64,000 nucleotides of DNA. Source: Diphasiastrum complanatum (lineage: Eukaryota; Streptophyta; Lycopodiopsida; Lycopodiales; Lycopodiaceae). The translations under genes and the position numbers were made by a program. The notes beneath the pieces were generated by a model. The model did no database searches and was not told the origin of the DNA. It was given only the letters and a program-made list of their open reading frames with translations. This document shows positions 35,332-46,744 of this stretch, piece after piece. Positions within the stretch are counted from its first letter, which is position 1. Every line of letters begins with the position of its first letter. Where the stretch lies: positions 15,842,809 through 15,906,808 of the forward strand of contig CM055107.1 in assembly GCA_029204225.1 (NCBI GenBank). The letters are read 5' to 3'.

Positions 35332-36601
35332 TCAACCAAACAATAAATGTGAGTGACGACCATTTGCTTGCTTGTCTCCTCCAACTTTGTCCTTTCTTGA
35401 TATGTCTCCACCATAAAACTCTATGAATGAGCCTCCATCTCCATCTTGCCACAAGAAACCATCAAGCCTTGGAAATCCATGAGTAAGTGAGTACATCAAT
35501 GATGCTAATCCAGCACCACATGAATCCATATAACTAAGTGGTAGCACTAGTCCTTCTTCAAGATCTACTTGACACAAGAAAATGACCATGAATTCACCAA
35601 AAATTGACAATCTCCTAGTATTGGCATCAAGTAGCTCAACACTTGAGAAGTTAGCCATGGATGAGTGATATAATGAGCCTCCAATAGATTCATTTCCATC
35701 AGCAAAACCAGCCAAGAATGCTAGTACAAATCCCACATCAAAATAATGCTCACCAATGTAGCTAGTTTTACCATATCTTGACAATTTGCACACATGCACA
35801 TGAAATAGCTCAAACATGAGATAGAACAAGTAAAGTAAACTTGAAAAACACTTCCTTGCTGCTCCTTTGGCCTTAGTTGGGTCTTCAAACACCTGTAAGA
35901 ATAGATCCACAACATCTTTTCCAAATAACCTTTCTTTGATGCTATTGACTAGCTCCAAATTGCCACCTTTCCTTTTGTGCTGTTAAAGTCCTTTGAGACC
36001 AACCTCTTGATCTTCCTCTTGACCATCAAAGTCATTGAATTTTTTTTTTTTCAGATCCATTACTTGATTTTCCATCCATTTGCATAGCATCATCTACACA
36101 AGAATATTCTCCAAAGCATGTGAGTAAAGCAAAGTGAGTCGCTTCCACTTGCTTACCTTTCTCTTGAACATCAAAGATATCAAAGATCTGAATATCTTTA
36201 GACCTGAACCTCTGTAAATGCTCCCTCTCAAACATATGATCTAGATCCAACAAGATCTCATCAATGCTTGATCTCGAATTTCGACAAAGGTTCGTGAAAT
36301 CAATGCCACCAATGTCACCATCACAAATCAAAAGATAGATTCCAAACTTTCCATCCAACATGAAGTAGAGTAGGTGAAGATGAGTATCAAACCTAATAAA
36401 TCCAGCCCTCTTGAGTCCATAGTAAACCTCAGTAACCTCACGAATAATATTTCTCTTGCCTTGAAGAAATTGCCTCTCAATTTGCTCCATGTAGTCTTCT
36501 CCAAACAACCTTTTGCCATCTTGATCATGAGTGATCAATTCATAATCATAAACCTTTGAGTTGATGAAGAGATGTGAGATCCATGCCTTGCATCTTCCCA
36601 A
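35332..36601 (-). CDS. Unknown coding module in a copia-like element
   Basis: Two long minus-strand frames. The first (36601-36032, 189 codons) has KRLFGEDYMEQIE, EVTEVYYGLKRAGFIRFD, then THLHLLYFMLDGKFGIYLL and CDGDIGGID, and ends Lys-rich. The second (35958-35332, 208 codons) has ERLFGKDVVDLFLQVFED, IGGSLYHSSMANFSSVELLD and LWQDGDGGSFIEFYGG, and stops at HSHLLFG. I do not recognise the family. The GFIRFDTHLH..DGKFGIYLL region weakly resembles the catalytic loop and metal site of kinase-like phosphotransferases, but the key residues are not convincing. Fragments recur at 26617-26700 (plus), 62222-62281 (plus) and 63945-64000 (minus); the first two keep the reading frame, which argues for real coding sequence that moves. 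It lies where integrase, reverse transcriptase and RNase H should be. Only one stop and one short gap separate the frames. Confidence 0.45.
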
Positions 36602-36673
36602 GAACCATTGCTCTTTCCTTCACAAGACTCCCTCTTAATGATTGCATCATAAGAATTAGAAACCTCAAAAAAA

Positions 36674-38539
36674 TTAGAAGCCATGAAAAAAATGATTAGT
36701 ACCTTGAACATAAGGATTATTGAAGTACTCTCTTTTTTTCAAACAAGAACTTCTACTCAATGATTTAGGTAATGACTCATATGATAATGATTCTTCCTCA
36801 GTATCATTGACAATGACATCATTCAAAGTACATCCTACTTTGAACACTTCACATACTTCTCTTCTTCTTGACTTGTGACTATCTCCCTCCCCAAGTCTCT
36901 TGATAGAACCATTTGATCTACTCTCTTTATGAAGACATGTGACCCCACTTGCTGGAAAAATGACTTTGTTGAAATCATAACAAAGTAATGTAGAAGAACC
37001 ACCTCCTTCATGCATGCACCTAGCAACATCTTTTTCCATATTATCAAAGAAATCATTAACAACAATCTTTTCCAGGGAAGAACCTTCACCTCCATTGATG
37101 AAGCTAGCTCTTTCCTTACCTTTTGCATGCTTGCACTTGCCATGAAGAACCATTGAAACACAATCATTATCCTCAAGACTAGCCAAGTTAGCACAAAGAT
37201 GAACATCTCCAAGAAGCATATTAGATCTTGACCCAGATCTAGCATAAGGAAGCTTGTTAGACTTTGCATACGATCCACCAATCTTATTGATGCTGAAAGA
37301 GAACTTTGGAAAGTTGAGACCAATCTCCTTTTCCATTCCATCCTTTTTGTTAGCCATAACAAAAGCATCAAGCTTGAAAAGTCTACCTTGTCTATTGCCC
37401 ATAGCAACCAAGATTTCTTCCTTTGTAATGAAACAAGCATCACCACCAAAATTTGCCATGTATCCTTTCTCTATCATTTGAACAACACTTAGCAAATTCT
37501 TTGAAAGTGAAGGAATGTAAAGAACACCATCAAGTCTTGCTTTCCTATTAGTAGAGAGACAAATAGGAATTGAACCAATACCTTCAATCACACACTCACC
37601 ACCATTGGCCATGTGAATTGCTTTCTTGGCTCCATCATAAGTGACCAAAGAAGTAAAGAACTCCTTGTGACTAGTCATGTGTAAACTAGCTCCACTATCA
37701 ATCCACCATGAATCTTTGTCACCTTTACTTGATATTAGACTAGAAGAACACATCAAAAGAGAATCACCACCACCTAGATCCTCATCATTAGTAGTAAAAT
37801 TGATTTGCTTGCTACCTTCATCTCTTTGATTATTCAAACATTCATTAGCAAAATGCCCTTTGATTCCACAATAGAAGCATTTCAACTTAGACTTATCTTT
37901 CTTTTTGCCAAAAGAAGAAGTCTCACCTTGATCTTGTCCTTTTGACCACTTGCCTTTGCATTTTTCTTTTCCCTTAAACTTACCTTTTATGAACATAGCC
38001 TCCTCTTCATATTGAGATGTTGATGTAGATCCAAATCCACAATACTTGGCAAAGTCTTTTGAATAGCAAAAATTTGAACAAGATTAGCATGATCATCCAA
38101 CAAGCCATTAAGTATAACTTGAACAAGTTCGACCTCCTTAATGCTTTCATCAATACATGGAAACTCATCATTGAATGCTTTAACCCTTCTTTTGCAAACT
38201 TTGAAAGATTTGCCCCCTAAGAGTAAGCACTGTTGATGTAGACTTAGATTCATAAAGCTTCTTCAAAGCTTCCCAAGCCTCCAAAGATGATGTGCACTTA
38301 CCAATCTCCTTGAGAAGTTCATTGGTAACATTCATCTTAATCATGTGTAGAGCCCTTTTGGCCCTCTTATCATACCTCATTTGATCTTGTTGAGTTGCTG
38401 GTCTCTCCTCCAAACCTACAACAATATCCAAAACATCATTCATCTCAAGAAGTGATTCCATCCTCACTTTCCACAATGAATAGTTACTTGAGGTAAGCCT
38501 ATCATTGCCTTCCAACAAAAATCCACCACTTGTAGCCAT
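36674..38539 (-). pseudogene. Copia-like gag-protease polyprotein without polymerase
   Basis: Minus strand. 38539-38180: Gag start (GNDRLTSSNYSLWKVRMESL; KCTSSLEAWEALKKLYESKS). 38253-37987: continued Gag after a frameshift. 37996-36674 is an intact 440-codon frame with a basic linker, the zinc knuckle CFYCGIKGHFANEC, the protease active site WWIDSGASLHM, and the pre-integrase region (VLYIPSLSKNLLSVVQMIEK; MGNRQGRLFKL). After SGSRSNMLLGDVHLC the expected integrase start (compare SSSRSKMPFHLVHLDLQC at 63.4 kb) is lost. The frame goes on for about 200 codons of unknown sequence before the module at 35332-36601. It is non-autonomous: it could make particles and protease but no polymerase. Confidence 0.8.
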
Positions 38540-38949
38540 GTGGCAATGACCTGATCTTCTTCTTTCAACCTATTTCAATGCACAAAGCAGTCTCTTGAAT
38601 GTCAACAAATGAACTCATGAAAGATATGGAACCTCTCAAATCTCTTCTAGCACTTCTAACTAGAAAATCAACACAGAGAAGAGTAAAATCTTGATCAACC
38701 TATGATCTATCCTCAATCTAATGATTCTTGCCACTTCCTAAGATTGAAACACACTCAAATGAAGTTCAGTAATCTCACAAACTAGAGATTCAATCAAAAC
38801 TAGGTTTTGAAAAAATCACAAAAAATTAAATTTCTCAAATTCTACATGCAATTTCTAAAAACTTGATATAACTTATTGAAATCTCTCAACCCTCTCTGTG
38901 TAGGAGAAGCACAAATTGCTAAATCTCTCCTTGTCATATTTCACATGAT

Positions 38950-39195
38950 CTAAATTGTCGATTCTTGCCTTGTCATATTCCATGTGATACCAAGTTAATG
39001 TGCCTTTTCTCACCTTGGGAACCAGTGTCCTTGTCCCATTTCTCGTCCCTAGATTCAACATTGGGCAAAATTTGCTCCTTTGAAGCACCAAAATTAGTGT
39101 CGTCAAAGACTTTTGCAAAGTGCAATGCATCTTCGAGACTTTGCGGTTGGTTTCGTTGCACTTCATGTTCGAAATCTTTAATCAATGGCAACTTA
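38950..39195 (-). pseudogene. Gypsy gag fragment
   Basis: Minus strand reads HEVQRNQPQSLEDALHFAKV, then DDTNFGASKEQI, the typical C-terminal segment of gypsy Gag (v....p.sl.eA...A...). The element at 48.5-49.1 kb carries the similar NVLQNLEDAFRIAKAYD. No other parts of this element are adjacent. Confidence 0.5.
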
Positions 39196-39710
39196 ATGAG
39201 TGTGGGGTCAATTCACTTCATGAACCATGACAAACTTTTTTGGAATTTTTGTATGTACATGTAAAAAATACAAAGGGAAGTAATGTATGCTCAACTCCTC
39301 CTCCTTCCTCATAAGTTCCCTTCTTTTAGTTTCTTGTTTTGTCTTTTTGCTTGAAATTTCTCTTTACCTAGCTTAAATTTTTTTAAACTTAACTTTCAAC
39401 CTAGAAAGTAAAGCCTTTAAGCATTAAGCTCAAATTTTTTCACTACATACACTTTTTTTTTCATGCTAAGTTTGCAAAACATGCAAACATTTATAATTCT
39501 TCATATTCACTCTCTTTCTTGCTTGCTTTTGGATCTTACCATTTTAATGTAAATTAAATTTGTAGGTAACAATTTTGCTTTTTAGCAATTGAGGTTGATT
39601 GTAGATAGATTGCTCTTACTCAGACTTCTAATATTAAAAGGCTGAATGGGATAAATCTATTGACAATGAGTGGACAACATTGATGAAAAGAATAAAGACC
39701 TCTAGGTCAT

Positions 39711-39919
39711 ATTCTAAGAGGAGTCCATCCCAACGTGGTGTATGGGTAAAGTTGTTGACTGTGACTAGCAAGGCACATGCTTGAATCCCAACCGCTGCGT
39801 AATGACATCTTAGGAGCTTGCTCCCTATTGGGCGTTGCCCTGAGATGTTGCCAGGTTGAATATGGTGTGTATAACCTATTAGTTGTGTAACTCATTATAA
39901 AAAAAAATTCTAAGAGGAG
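39711..39919 (+). mobile_element. tRNA-derived SINE (39724-39906) with 13-bp target-site duplication
   Basis: The direct repeat ATTCTAAGAGGAG (39711-39723 and 39907-39919) flanks a 183-bp unit. The unit has a tRNA-like head: GTGGTGTATGGGTAAAG resembles the RNA polymerase III A box, and GCTTGAATCCC, about 35 bp further on, the B box. It ends in ATTATAAAAAAAA, an A-rich tail. SINEs are copied by pol III and mobilised by LINE enzymes. The perfect TSD shows insertion was recent relative to its surroundings. It lies about 200 bp upstream of the aldo-keto reductase start. Confidence 0.85.
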
Positions 39920-40074
39920 AGACAAAAGAAAACAAAGCCCACCCCAAATCTTCAATAAAAATATTACATATGAAACATCGCTAGATTTCCTTGGAAGCGT
40001 TGTATTCACTCGTCTCCAAAAAATCAAATAAAAGAAACACGAGCTCGACGAGTATCTGACAAAGGAAGGGCGAG

Positions 40075-40077
<3 letters not shown>

Positions 40078-40117
<40 letters not shown>
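40078..40117. repeat. (GA)20 directly before a start codon
   Basis: The repeat runs from 40078 into the A of the ATG at 40117, so it makes up the last part of the 5' leader of the reductase gene. GA leaders are frequent in plant promoters and bind BPC/GAGA proteins. Confidence 0.95.
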
Positions 40118-40121
<4 letters not shown>

Positions 40122-40349
40122 GACACTAGCAGTGCTGCGTCCTGTGAAACTTGGATCGCAAGGGCTGGAGGTGTCAAAGCAAGGGCTGGGATGCATGGGC
40201 ATGTCTGCTTTCTATGGGCCACCCAAGCCTGATCAGGAGATGATAGACTTGATCCACTATGCAGTGGACAACGGCATCACCTTGCTGGACACTGCTGATG
40301 TCTATGGACCTCATATCAACGAGGTTCTCGTTGGCAAGGTGATGGATTG

Positions 40350-41130
40350 AGCTGTTCTTTCCTCCGATATTGCTCTTCTAGATCTGGGTTTGCTTCAGTT
40401 TGATCAAACAATGAACTAGTTTTGCTCTCAGTTATGTTGAATGTATGCTTAGCGCTCAGTTTAGTGTTCAAGTGACGTGTGATTTGTGCTTTTGATACAA
40501 TGAGCGGTAATTTTCTTTGACCTTGGTCTTTCTGCATCTGGGTTTGTGTCCAATTAATCAAGAAGTGAACTGTTTTTACTCTCATTTGTGTGGGACATAT
40601 GTTTAGTGCTCGTTTTAGTTCATATGCAGCTTGATTTGTGCTTAAAATCTACTAATGTGCTCCAAATGAACAGTTCTTTCGTTTGATCCTAGTTTTTTTA
40701 GATCTGGTTTTGCTTCAATTTCATCAGAAACTGAACTGTTTTTACTTTCATTTGTGTTAGACGTATCGTTCAGTATTAATCATATGCAGCGTGAATTGTG
40801 TTCTGAATCTTTTGATACAATTTGTTCCTTTCGTCTTCCTCTTTCTGCATCTAGCTTTGCGTCAATTTGATCAGAAAGTAAACTATTTCCAGTCTTATTC
40901 GTGTTGAACATATACTTAGTGCTCAGCTTAATGTTCATATGCAGTGCGATTCGTGCTTTTTTTAGTCTATTGATGCTTACATGAGCTGATCTTTCCTCAG
41001 ATTTTGGATCTTTCCTTTTACCTTGCTCTTCCTGCCTCTGAGTTTGTTTTAAATCGATCAGAAACTGAACTATTTCATTCTCGTTTGTGTCGGATGATTC
41101 AGTTTTCAATTTAGTGCATATGTAGTGTGA
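40350..41130. repeat. Degenerate minisatellite (about 150-190 bp, five copies) in the reductase intron
   Basis: Anchor CATCTGGGTTTGCTTCAATTT recurs at about 40382, 40536, 40702, 40849 and 41036, each followed by GATCAGAAACTGAACTgTTTT, CATTTGTGTTGGACATA, and CATATGCAGTGTGATTTGTG. Copies differ by 10-25 percent by eye and vary in length (154, 166, 147 and 187 bp). It occupies the position of the missing exons. Confidence 0.9.
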
Positions 41131-41496
41131 TTTGTACTTGGAATCTATTCATTGTTTGGTTTTGCAAAGAGAGAGAGTTTCATCAAATGGGGTGACGGAT
41201 TGATTCGTTGCAAGCATGGGTGTGGTCACACTTCTTTCTCCAATGCCCTTCCCTCGAAACCTCTGAGCTAACATCACACAAAGCTAGATCTTTCAGCTAA
41301 GATCTCTCACAGAACCTTATATTAAGCTGCAAAACCTAAACATAGCTAAGAAGAACATCGGAATCTGATCTTCTGACGGATTTTCATGGTTCAGGGAATT
41401 GGGCATAGGAATAGTGGCATATAGTCCTCTGGGCAGAGGTTTCTTTACTGGAAAAGCAGTAGTGGAAGAGCTTCCTGATGGAGACTTCCGTAAGGT

Positions 41497-41500
<4 letters not shown>

Positions 41501-41573
<73 letters not shown>
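41501..41573. repeat. (TC)36 starting 6 bp after a splice donor
   Basis: The donor AAG/gtatac at 41494-41500 is followed at once by the array, which then runs to 55 bp before the acceptor at 41628. It makes up over half of this 134-bp intron. Confidence 0.97.
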
Positions 41574-41577
<4 letters not shown>

Positions 41578-41970
41578 AGTGGTTATTCCTTTCACACAGC
41601 ACCCATTTCTTTTTGTGGGTTTGTACAGTCAGTGCCCAAGTTCCATCCTGAGAATCTCGAGAAGAACAAGATTTTGTATGAGCGCTTGAGTTTGATAGCT
41701 GCTAAGAAGGACGTCTCACCCGGTCAACTAGCTCTTGCATGGTTGCAACACCAAGGATCCGATGTGGTGCCCATTCCTGGGACTACCAAGCTCAAAAATC
41801 TACAGTCCAATGTTGCCACTCTCTCTTTGCACCTGAGCAAGGAAGATCTCGAGGAAATCGAAGTTGCAGTTCCCAAGGATAGTGTGTCAGGAGCTCGCTA
41901 CGCCGATATGTCATACACTTGGAGATTTTTACAGACTCCTCCAATCACGTCCTGGAAAAATGTTGCCTGA

Positions 41971-42717
41971 TCAGTTTGCCTACTGTGGAACATCAAATAC
42001 TTAATCTATTGCATGTGCTGCATGATCACGGAGATGGGTTCACCAGTCCAGCCTGAACTAAGCTCAATTCATATCTTCAATCTGTTTAAATTTCTGAATG
42101 GTAATTTTCCAGCTGACTCCCCCCTCTCATCGTTAAATAATTTTTTCAAGGATCAGTGAAACTCTTCGTCAATTATTTGTAGTTTTTTTGTGAGTTTATC
42201 CCACACTTTCTTAGCATCATTAAGAAGGGAACTGCCTGCAGATTAAAATCTTACCTGCTCAAATAAATGTTAACACTAGTCCATAAGTTAAAACTGTAGA
42301 GCCTGCTCTTAACGGTCTGTGAAATTATCATCATAGCATAAAAGGTCAGAACTACCAACAAACAAACTTGGTGTAGCTAAAATAAAACTCATGGAGCTTG
42401 AAGTAATAGAAGATATGTCATTAGTTTTTTTTAGCAACAAATTCGAAGAGGATGCTGTATACATTAACTACAACCGCCTATCTACCTACTTGGAATAGTT
42501 TAATATTCTCCAATACTAAGTAGGACAAGTATTACAATTTACACTCTCAACCACCAAAGAACAAGATCCCCTAAAAAGCATCACAAAAATACAAAAATAG
42601 GCATCAAAACATCGAACACATACTAGTCTCCAGCTAAAAGTGTTCAAACCTGACAAGTCCCTTATTTAAATTGAAGGCTACTAGAGACAATGGTATACAA
42701 CAAGTCTCAGAAATAAT
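41971..42717. other. 3' region of the reductase; no other gene
   Basis: Downstream AT-rich sequence, presumably including the 3' untranslated region. No clear polyadenylation signal was chosen, and no second gene or repeat was recognised. Confidence 0.4.
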
Positions 42718-42903
42718 TTAAATAGGGTTAACATGATCTATATCTTGATAGTAGTCCCTTACATAAAATTCTCTTATGTGGCTACCATTAACCAGAGTAT
42801 CATGAAGAACTTGTAAGGTCCCTCTAAACACTGCTCCAATAGAAACAACTTCAACAATATGATACCAGCTTGAAATTTGGTTTACCCTTGTGGGCCTTGG
42901 CAA
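42718..42903 (-). other. Unidentified short ORF
   Basis: A 61-codon frame (RVNQISSWYHIVEVVSIGAV ...) on the minus strand, unlike anything I recognise. It lies about 380 bp beyond the end of copia C and may be flanking DNA. Confidence 0.2.
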
Positions 42904-43283
42904 TTCACAACAAAGTAATTTTCTCTTTAACCAGACCTTTAGTACTCAAATTACGATAATGCTAAGCTTTGCACGTCCTCTTGTCCACAAGGAGTAATTT
43001 CCAAGGCTATGAATCTCATTTTGTGAAATGTTGATAGATCATGTAGCCTTCATGGCAATGACTTGTATGTCAGAATTCCTACCTGATTTCATTTCCTAAT
43101 GAGACCCTGTCGAGTATGCAGATGTACTTTAGTTCTAACAACCTACAAAATTATAAGGCGATTGACACAGTCTATAGATTTACAAATAGATTGAAACAGT
43201 CTGTAGAACTACAATGCAAAGGACAATTTTCAAGATTGTGATAGTTAGTAATGACTATCCTTACAATGATATTAATCATTAGA

Positions 43284-46040
43284 CTATGTCACATCTACTA
43301 CTCGTAGAAGTCCCAGATCCGTGATTTCATAACTTGTAGATATCTGACTCTTCGTTTCTTTGATTAGTTTCAAGGAGTTTCCTATCATCAGGGAGTCATC
43401 CACAAAAATAGTTAGAATCACAAAACTTCTTCCTACTCTTTTTATATATACATTGCAATCTGGTTGAGTAGGAACGAAGTCTAGAGACTTCAGAAGATTG
43501 TCAAGCTTCTTGTACCAAGCTCGTGATGTCTGCTTCAGACCATAAATACATCGTTGTAACTGACAAACATATTGTCGCTTTGTTAGGTTCTTCGAATCCT
43601 TCAAGCTGCCTTCATGAAGATTTCTTCCTCTAGATCTCCGTGGAGAAAGGCTGTCTTCACATCAATCTGGTGTATTTCCAGATTGTATTGCATTGCGTAT
43701 GCGAGGAGTAGTCGAATACTTGCCATTTTGACCATTGGTGAGTACGTATCCAAATAGTCAATGCCATGCCTTTGCATGTAGCCCTTGGCCACAAGTCTGG
43801 CCAAGTCTGGCCAAGTCTGGCCTTGTAGCGTCCAACAATGCCATCTGATTCAATCTTTCTTTTGTATACCCATTTGCAGTCGACGATCTTTTTGTCTTCG
43901 AGAAGTGGCTATAGTGTCCATGCCCCATTGGACCTCCCCATTGGACCTCATTGACTCGATCTCTTCTGACATTGCCTACTTCCAGAATTCTCCTTCTGGA
44001 CTCTAGATAGCTTCTTGATATGTATTCGGTTCTTCAGTGAAGTTGCAAAATTTGAACTTTGTATCTTCGCTCCATTGAAGATTGTCAGTGTATCGTTTTG
44101 GAGGTCTTCTTTGTCTTGTTGACTGTCTAGTCCCCCGTTCATCGTTGTTCGATTGTTTGTTCTTCATGAGGTTGATATTCAGCTTCCTACTGCTCAGGAG
44201 TCTGGGGCTTGATCTTCTGACTTGACATTTGGCCTCAATCTCTCTCTTGAATTGGTAGTAGTGTGAAAATCTCATGGCCTTTATCTTCCTTCAATCTTGG
44301 AAATTTGGACTCATCGAACATCACATCTTGACTCGACACAAATTTCTTCATGGTTGGGTGATAGAGTCTGTAAACCTGTGATCCGTTTGAGTATCCAACC
44401 ATGACTGTCTGCTCTGGCTTTTCTTCGAGCTTTATTCTTTGCTACTTTGGTATGTGCTTGTATGCTGCACATCCGAACACATGCATGTATGACAAATTAG
44501 GCCTCTTGCCTGTCCACATCTCATACGGTGTTTTGTTCTCCAGAGCTGTGGTTGTTGATCTGTTCTGCAGGTGTACCGCTACAACTATTGCCTTAGCCCA
44601 AAATTGACCTGGCAATTGAGCCTGTGCCATCATGCATTTGGCTCCTTCAACTAGTGTCCTGTTTCTTCTTTCTGCGACACCTTTATATTTGGGTGTGTAC
44701 GCATTTGATGCTCTATACCTTGTTTTTGGCAGAAGTTTGAAAACTCCTTGCTCTTGTACTCACCTCCATTGTCAGATTTGATGGTCTGCACTTTTTTTGA
44801 GGTGTGTCTCTCTGTGAATGCCATGAACTTCTTGAAAGAGTCAAACACTTCGGATTTCTTCTTTAAATAATAGATCGTCGTCATCCGACTGTAATCATCA
44901 ATGATCGTCAAGAAGTACCTTGATCCGGAGAGTGAATCGACTTTCATCGGCCCATAGACATCTGAATGGATGATCTCAAGGACTTCCTTGGCTCTCTTTC
45001 CTTCATGTACAAATGGACTTCGATGTTGTTTGCCCTTTTGGCAGGCTTCACAGAAGTCGGTGTCTAGTCTGGATATCTTCAGACCCGTCACAATGTCTTT
45101 TCTGTTCATCTCGTAGAGGCTTCTCATGTTTAGATGATACATTCTTCTATGCTAGAGCTGATATTCATTTTCTGATGCATTCAATATGCTATCAGAACTG
45201 TTGATAATCTTGGCTTGATATAGGTTACCTTCTCTGGATCCTATAGTCAGTAGCTTATTTGAACTTTGTTCGATCATCCGACATGTATTGCCATCAAACA
45301 AGACTCGAATTTCGAGATCTGCCATCTTCGAGACTGACAGCAGGTCTCTTCCCAGTGAGGGTACATAGAGTGCTCCTGGCAACTCAGCTTGTCCTGACAG
45401 TGGTCATAATTGTAGAGTCTCGGTGCCTTTCGCCTAGAATCACTGCTCTGCTGTTGTCGAGTTCTCTGTAGTTGATTAGTATTTTCTTGTTGCAGGTAAT
45501 GTGTGAGGTTGCTCCTGAGTCGATGACTACGTCGTAGTCTCACTCTATGTAGCTTGTTGAAGCCTCATCAAATATTGTGAAGGCTTCGTCGCTCTTGTCA
45601 ACATCTCTCGATGACTCTACAACATTCACTTTCTCATCCTTGTGAAAAGGCTTTTCCGGTTGAATCTGCAATCATATGCAGAGTGTCCCTTCTCTTGTAG
45701 TGCATGCAAGGTATTGGCGGGTTAAACCGGCATTTGTTGGTTGTGTCCTGGCTTGTGACAGTGGTCACAAGAGGAGGTTTGTTGGTTTGTCGTTGCCTCT
45801 ACTCGAAGACTTGGGATGCAGCTCGTTCAAATGTCATGTCTGGTAAGCTCAGAATGAGCATTCTTAGTGGCTGAAAGAACGTCGTCCAGATGCAGCAAGT
45901 TGAGCGAAGATCATTTTGATCTTCTTGACGTGCTGATATAACTGGTTGCCATCCCATTGCATGGCTTGTAGTTGATTGCGGAGGTACATTATCGAAGTGG
46001 CAATCCTCACTTTGTATTTCTATTTTAGTCTTTCCCATGC
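43284..46040 (-). pseudogene. Copia C polyprotein (gag to reverse transcriptase), decayed
   Basis: Minus strand, from right to left: Gag scrap (45799-46038), protease (around 45500, VVIDSGATSHIT), pre-integrase (LYVPSLGRDLLSVSKM; HLNMRSLYEMNRKDI), integrase core (45142-44651: GKQHRSPF, HSDVYGPMKV, FLTIIDDYSRM, IKSDNGGEYKSKEF), integrase end (LPGQFWAKAI; YEMWTGKRPNLSYMHVFGC), linker, then reverse transcriptase (43804-43284: LVAKGYMQRHGIDYLDTYSP, QIDVKTAFLHGDLEEEIFM, IYGLKQTSRAWYKKL, and IFVDD in place of YVDD). RNase H is missing beyond 43284. Multiple frameshifts and stops break it. A PBS and 5' LTR follow at 46313-46745. It is the best-preserved polymerase domain set in the window. Confidence 0.9.
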
Positions 46041-46312
46041 TTCATGGCTGCTCACACAGTCTTCAATCTGCATGAGTATTTCTTCGTTGATAGACGAAAC
46101 GATGATCGCCATCACGCTCATATTTTTTGATCCACTCAACTCTCGGGTCTCTCTCTAGAGGCTGTTCTTCTGTGAGTTTGGTCAGCGATCAGATGCCCTC
46201 ACCCTGTAGAAGCGTTTTAATTTTAAACTTTCATATTCGGTAGTTTTCTCCATCAAGATTGATTGCTATTCTCGTCTGGATCGTTGTAGCCATATTGTGT
46301 TGACTTAGAGAA

Positions 46313-46329
46313 TCACTGATCTGATACCA
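46313..46329 (-). other. Copia C primer-binding site
   Basis: TGGTATCAGATCAGTG on the minus strand, matching the Met-tRNA-type site over TGGTATCAGA, next to the LTR end ..ACATCTACA. Confidence 0.8.
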
Positions 46330-46744
46330 TGTAGATGTTCGTGATTATTTTCGTTTCACCAGGCATAGCTCTTAATCTTGTCTGCACCTGGCTTTTGCTA
46401 CCTACTTGGGTTAGCTTGCGGAATTAATGCAAGATCCTAAGCAAACGACTACTGACCATATACAAAAAATCATTCTATCAAACAAACGACACGAATAACG
46501 AGAGATCGAAAGAAGAGAACAATTGTAATTTGTATTTTTGTTATCAGTGAGTTGATCAATGTCTCGCTCATGGTCGCTTGTCACTCCTTTCACAAAGCAG
46601 CTATGTTCTGCTCGTTGGTAGACTTTCATGCATAGCTCATAGTGCTTGAGCGTAACTATCTTCTCTTCTGTATCTATTCTGTATCTCTTACGAATAGTTT
46701 TTGTTCATTCTATTTTATCATCCATTTGGGGACACTGTAAGGTC
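46330..46744 (-). mobile_element. Copia C 5' LTR
   Basis: Starts TGTAGATGTTCG on the plus strand at the PBS and runs to about 46740, where gypsy LTR sequence begins. The right end is approximate, and no matching 3' LTR was found at the 43 kb end. Confidence 0.55.

Larger units (their letters stand above)
40117..41970 (+). pseudogene. Aldo-keto reductase (plant ATB2/IN2-2 type), central exons missing
   Basis: NADPH-dependent reductase family. Exon 1, 40117-40338 (74 codons, donor AAG/gtgatg): [20 protein letters not shown], then [16 protein letters not shown], with catalytic Asp58 and Tyr63. Exon at 41395-41494 (acceptor ttcag): [17 protein letters not shown], donor AAG/gtatac. Last exon, 41629-41970: [42 protein letters not shown] (NADPH-binding), stop TGA. 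Family members have about 335-345 residues and these exons give about 220. The missing part, about 120 residues, carries the catalytic Lys and His (atKfG; yyqHr). The 1056-bp interval holds no such exons on either strand, only a decayed tandem repeat. Exon phases at 40338 (0) and 41395 (2) do not match, so direct splicing would shift frame. It is probably a pseudogene by deletion; an assembly collapse is the alternative. Confidence 0.85.

Noticed and set aside
39736-39800. Possible tRNA gene
   Set aside because: The A and B boxes are present but no cloverleaf or acceptor stem could be folded. The TSD and A-tail show it is the head of a SINE.
40117-41970. Functional aldo-keto reductase
   Set aside because: About 120 residues including catalytic Lys and His are missing, and the flanking exon phases do not match.
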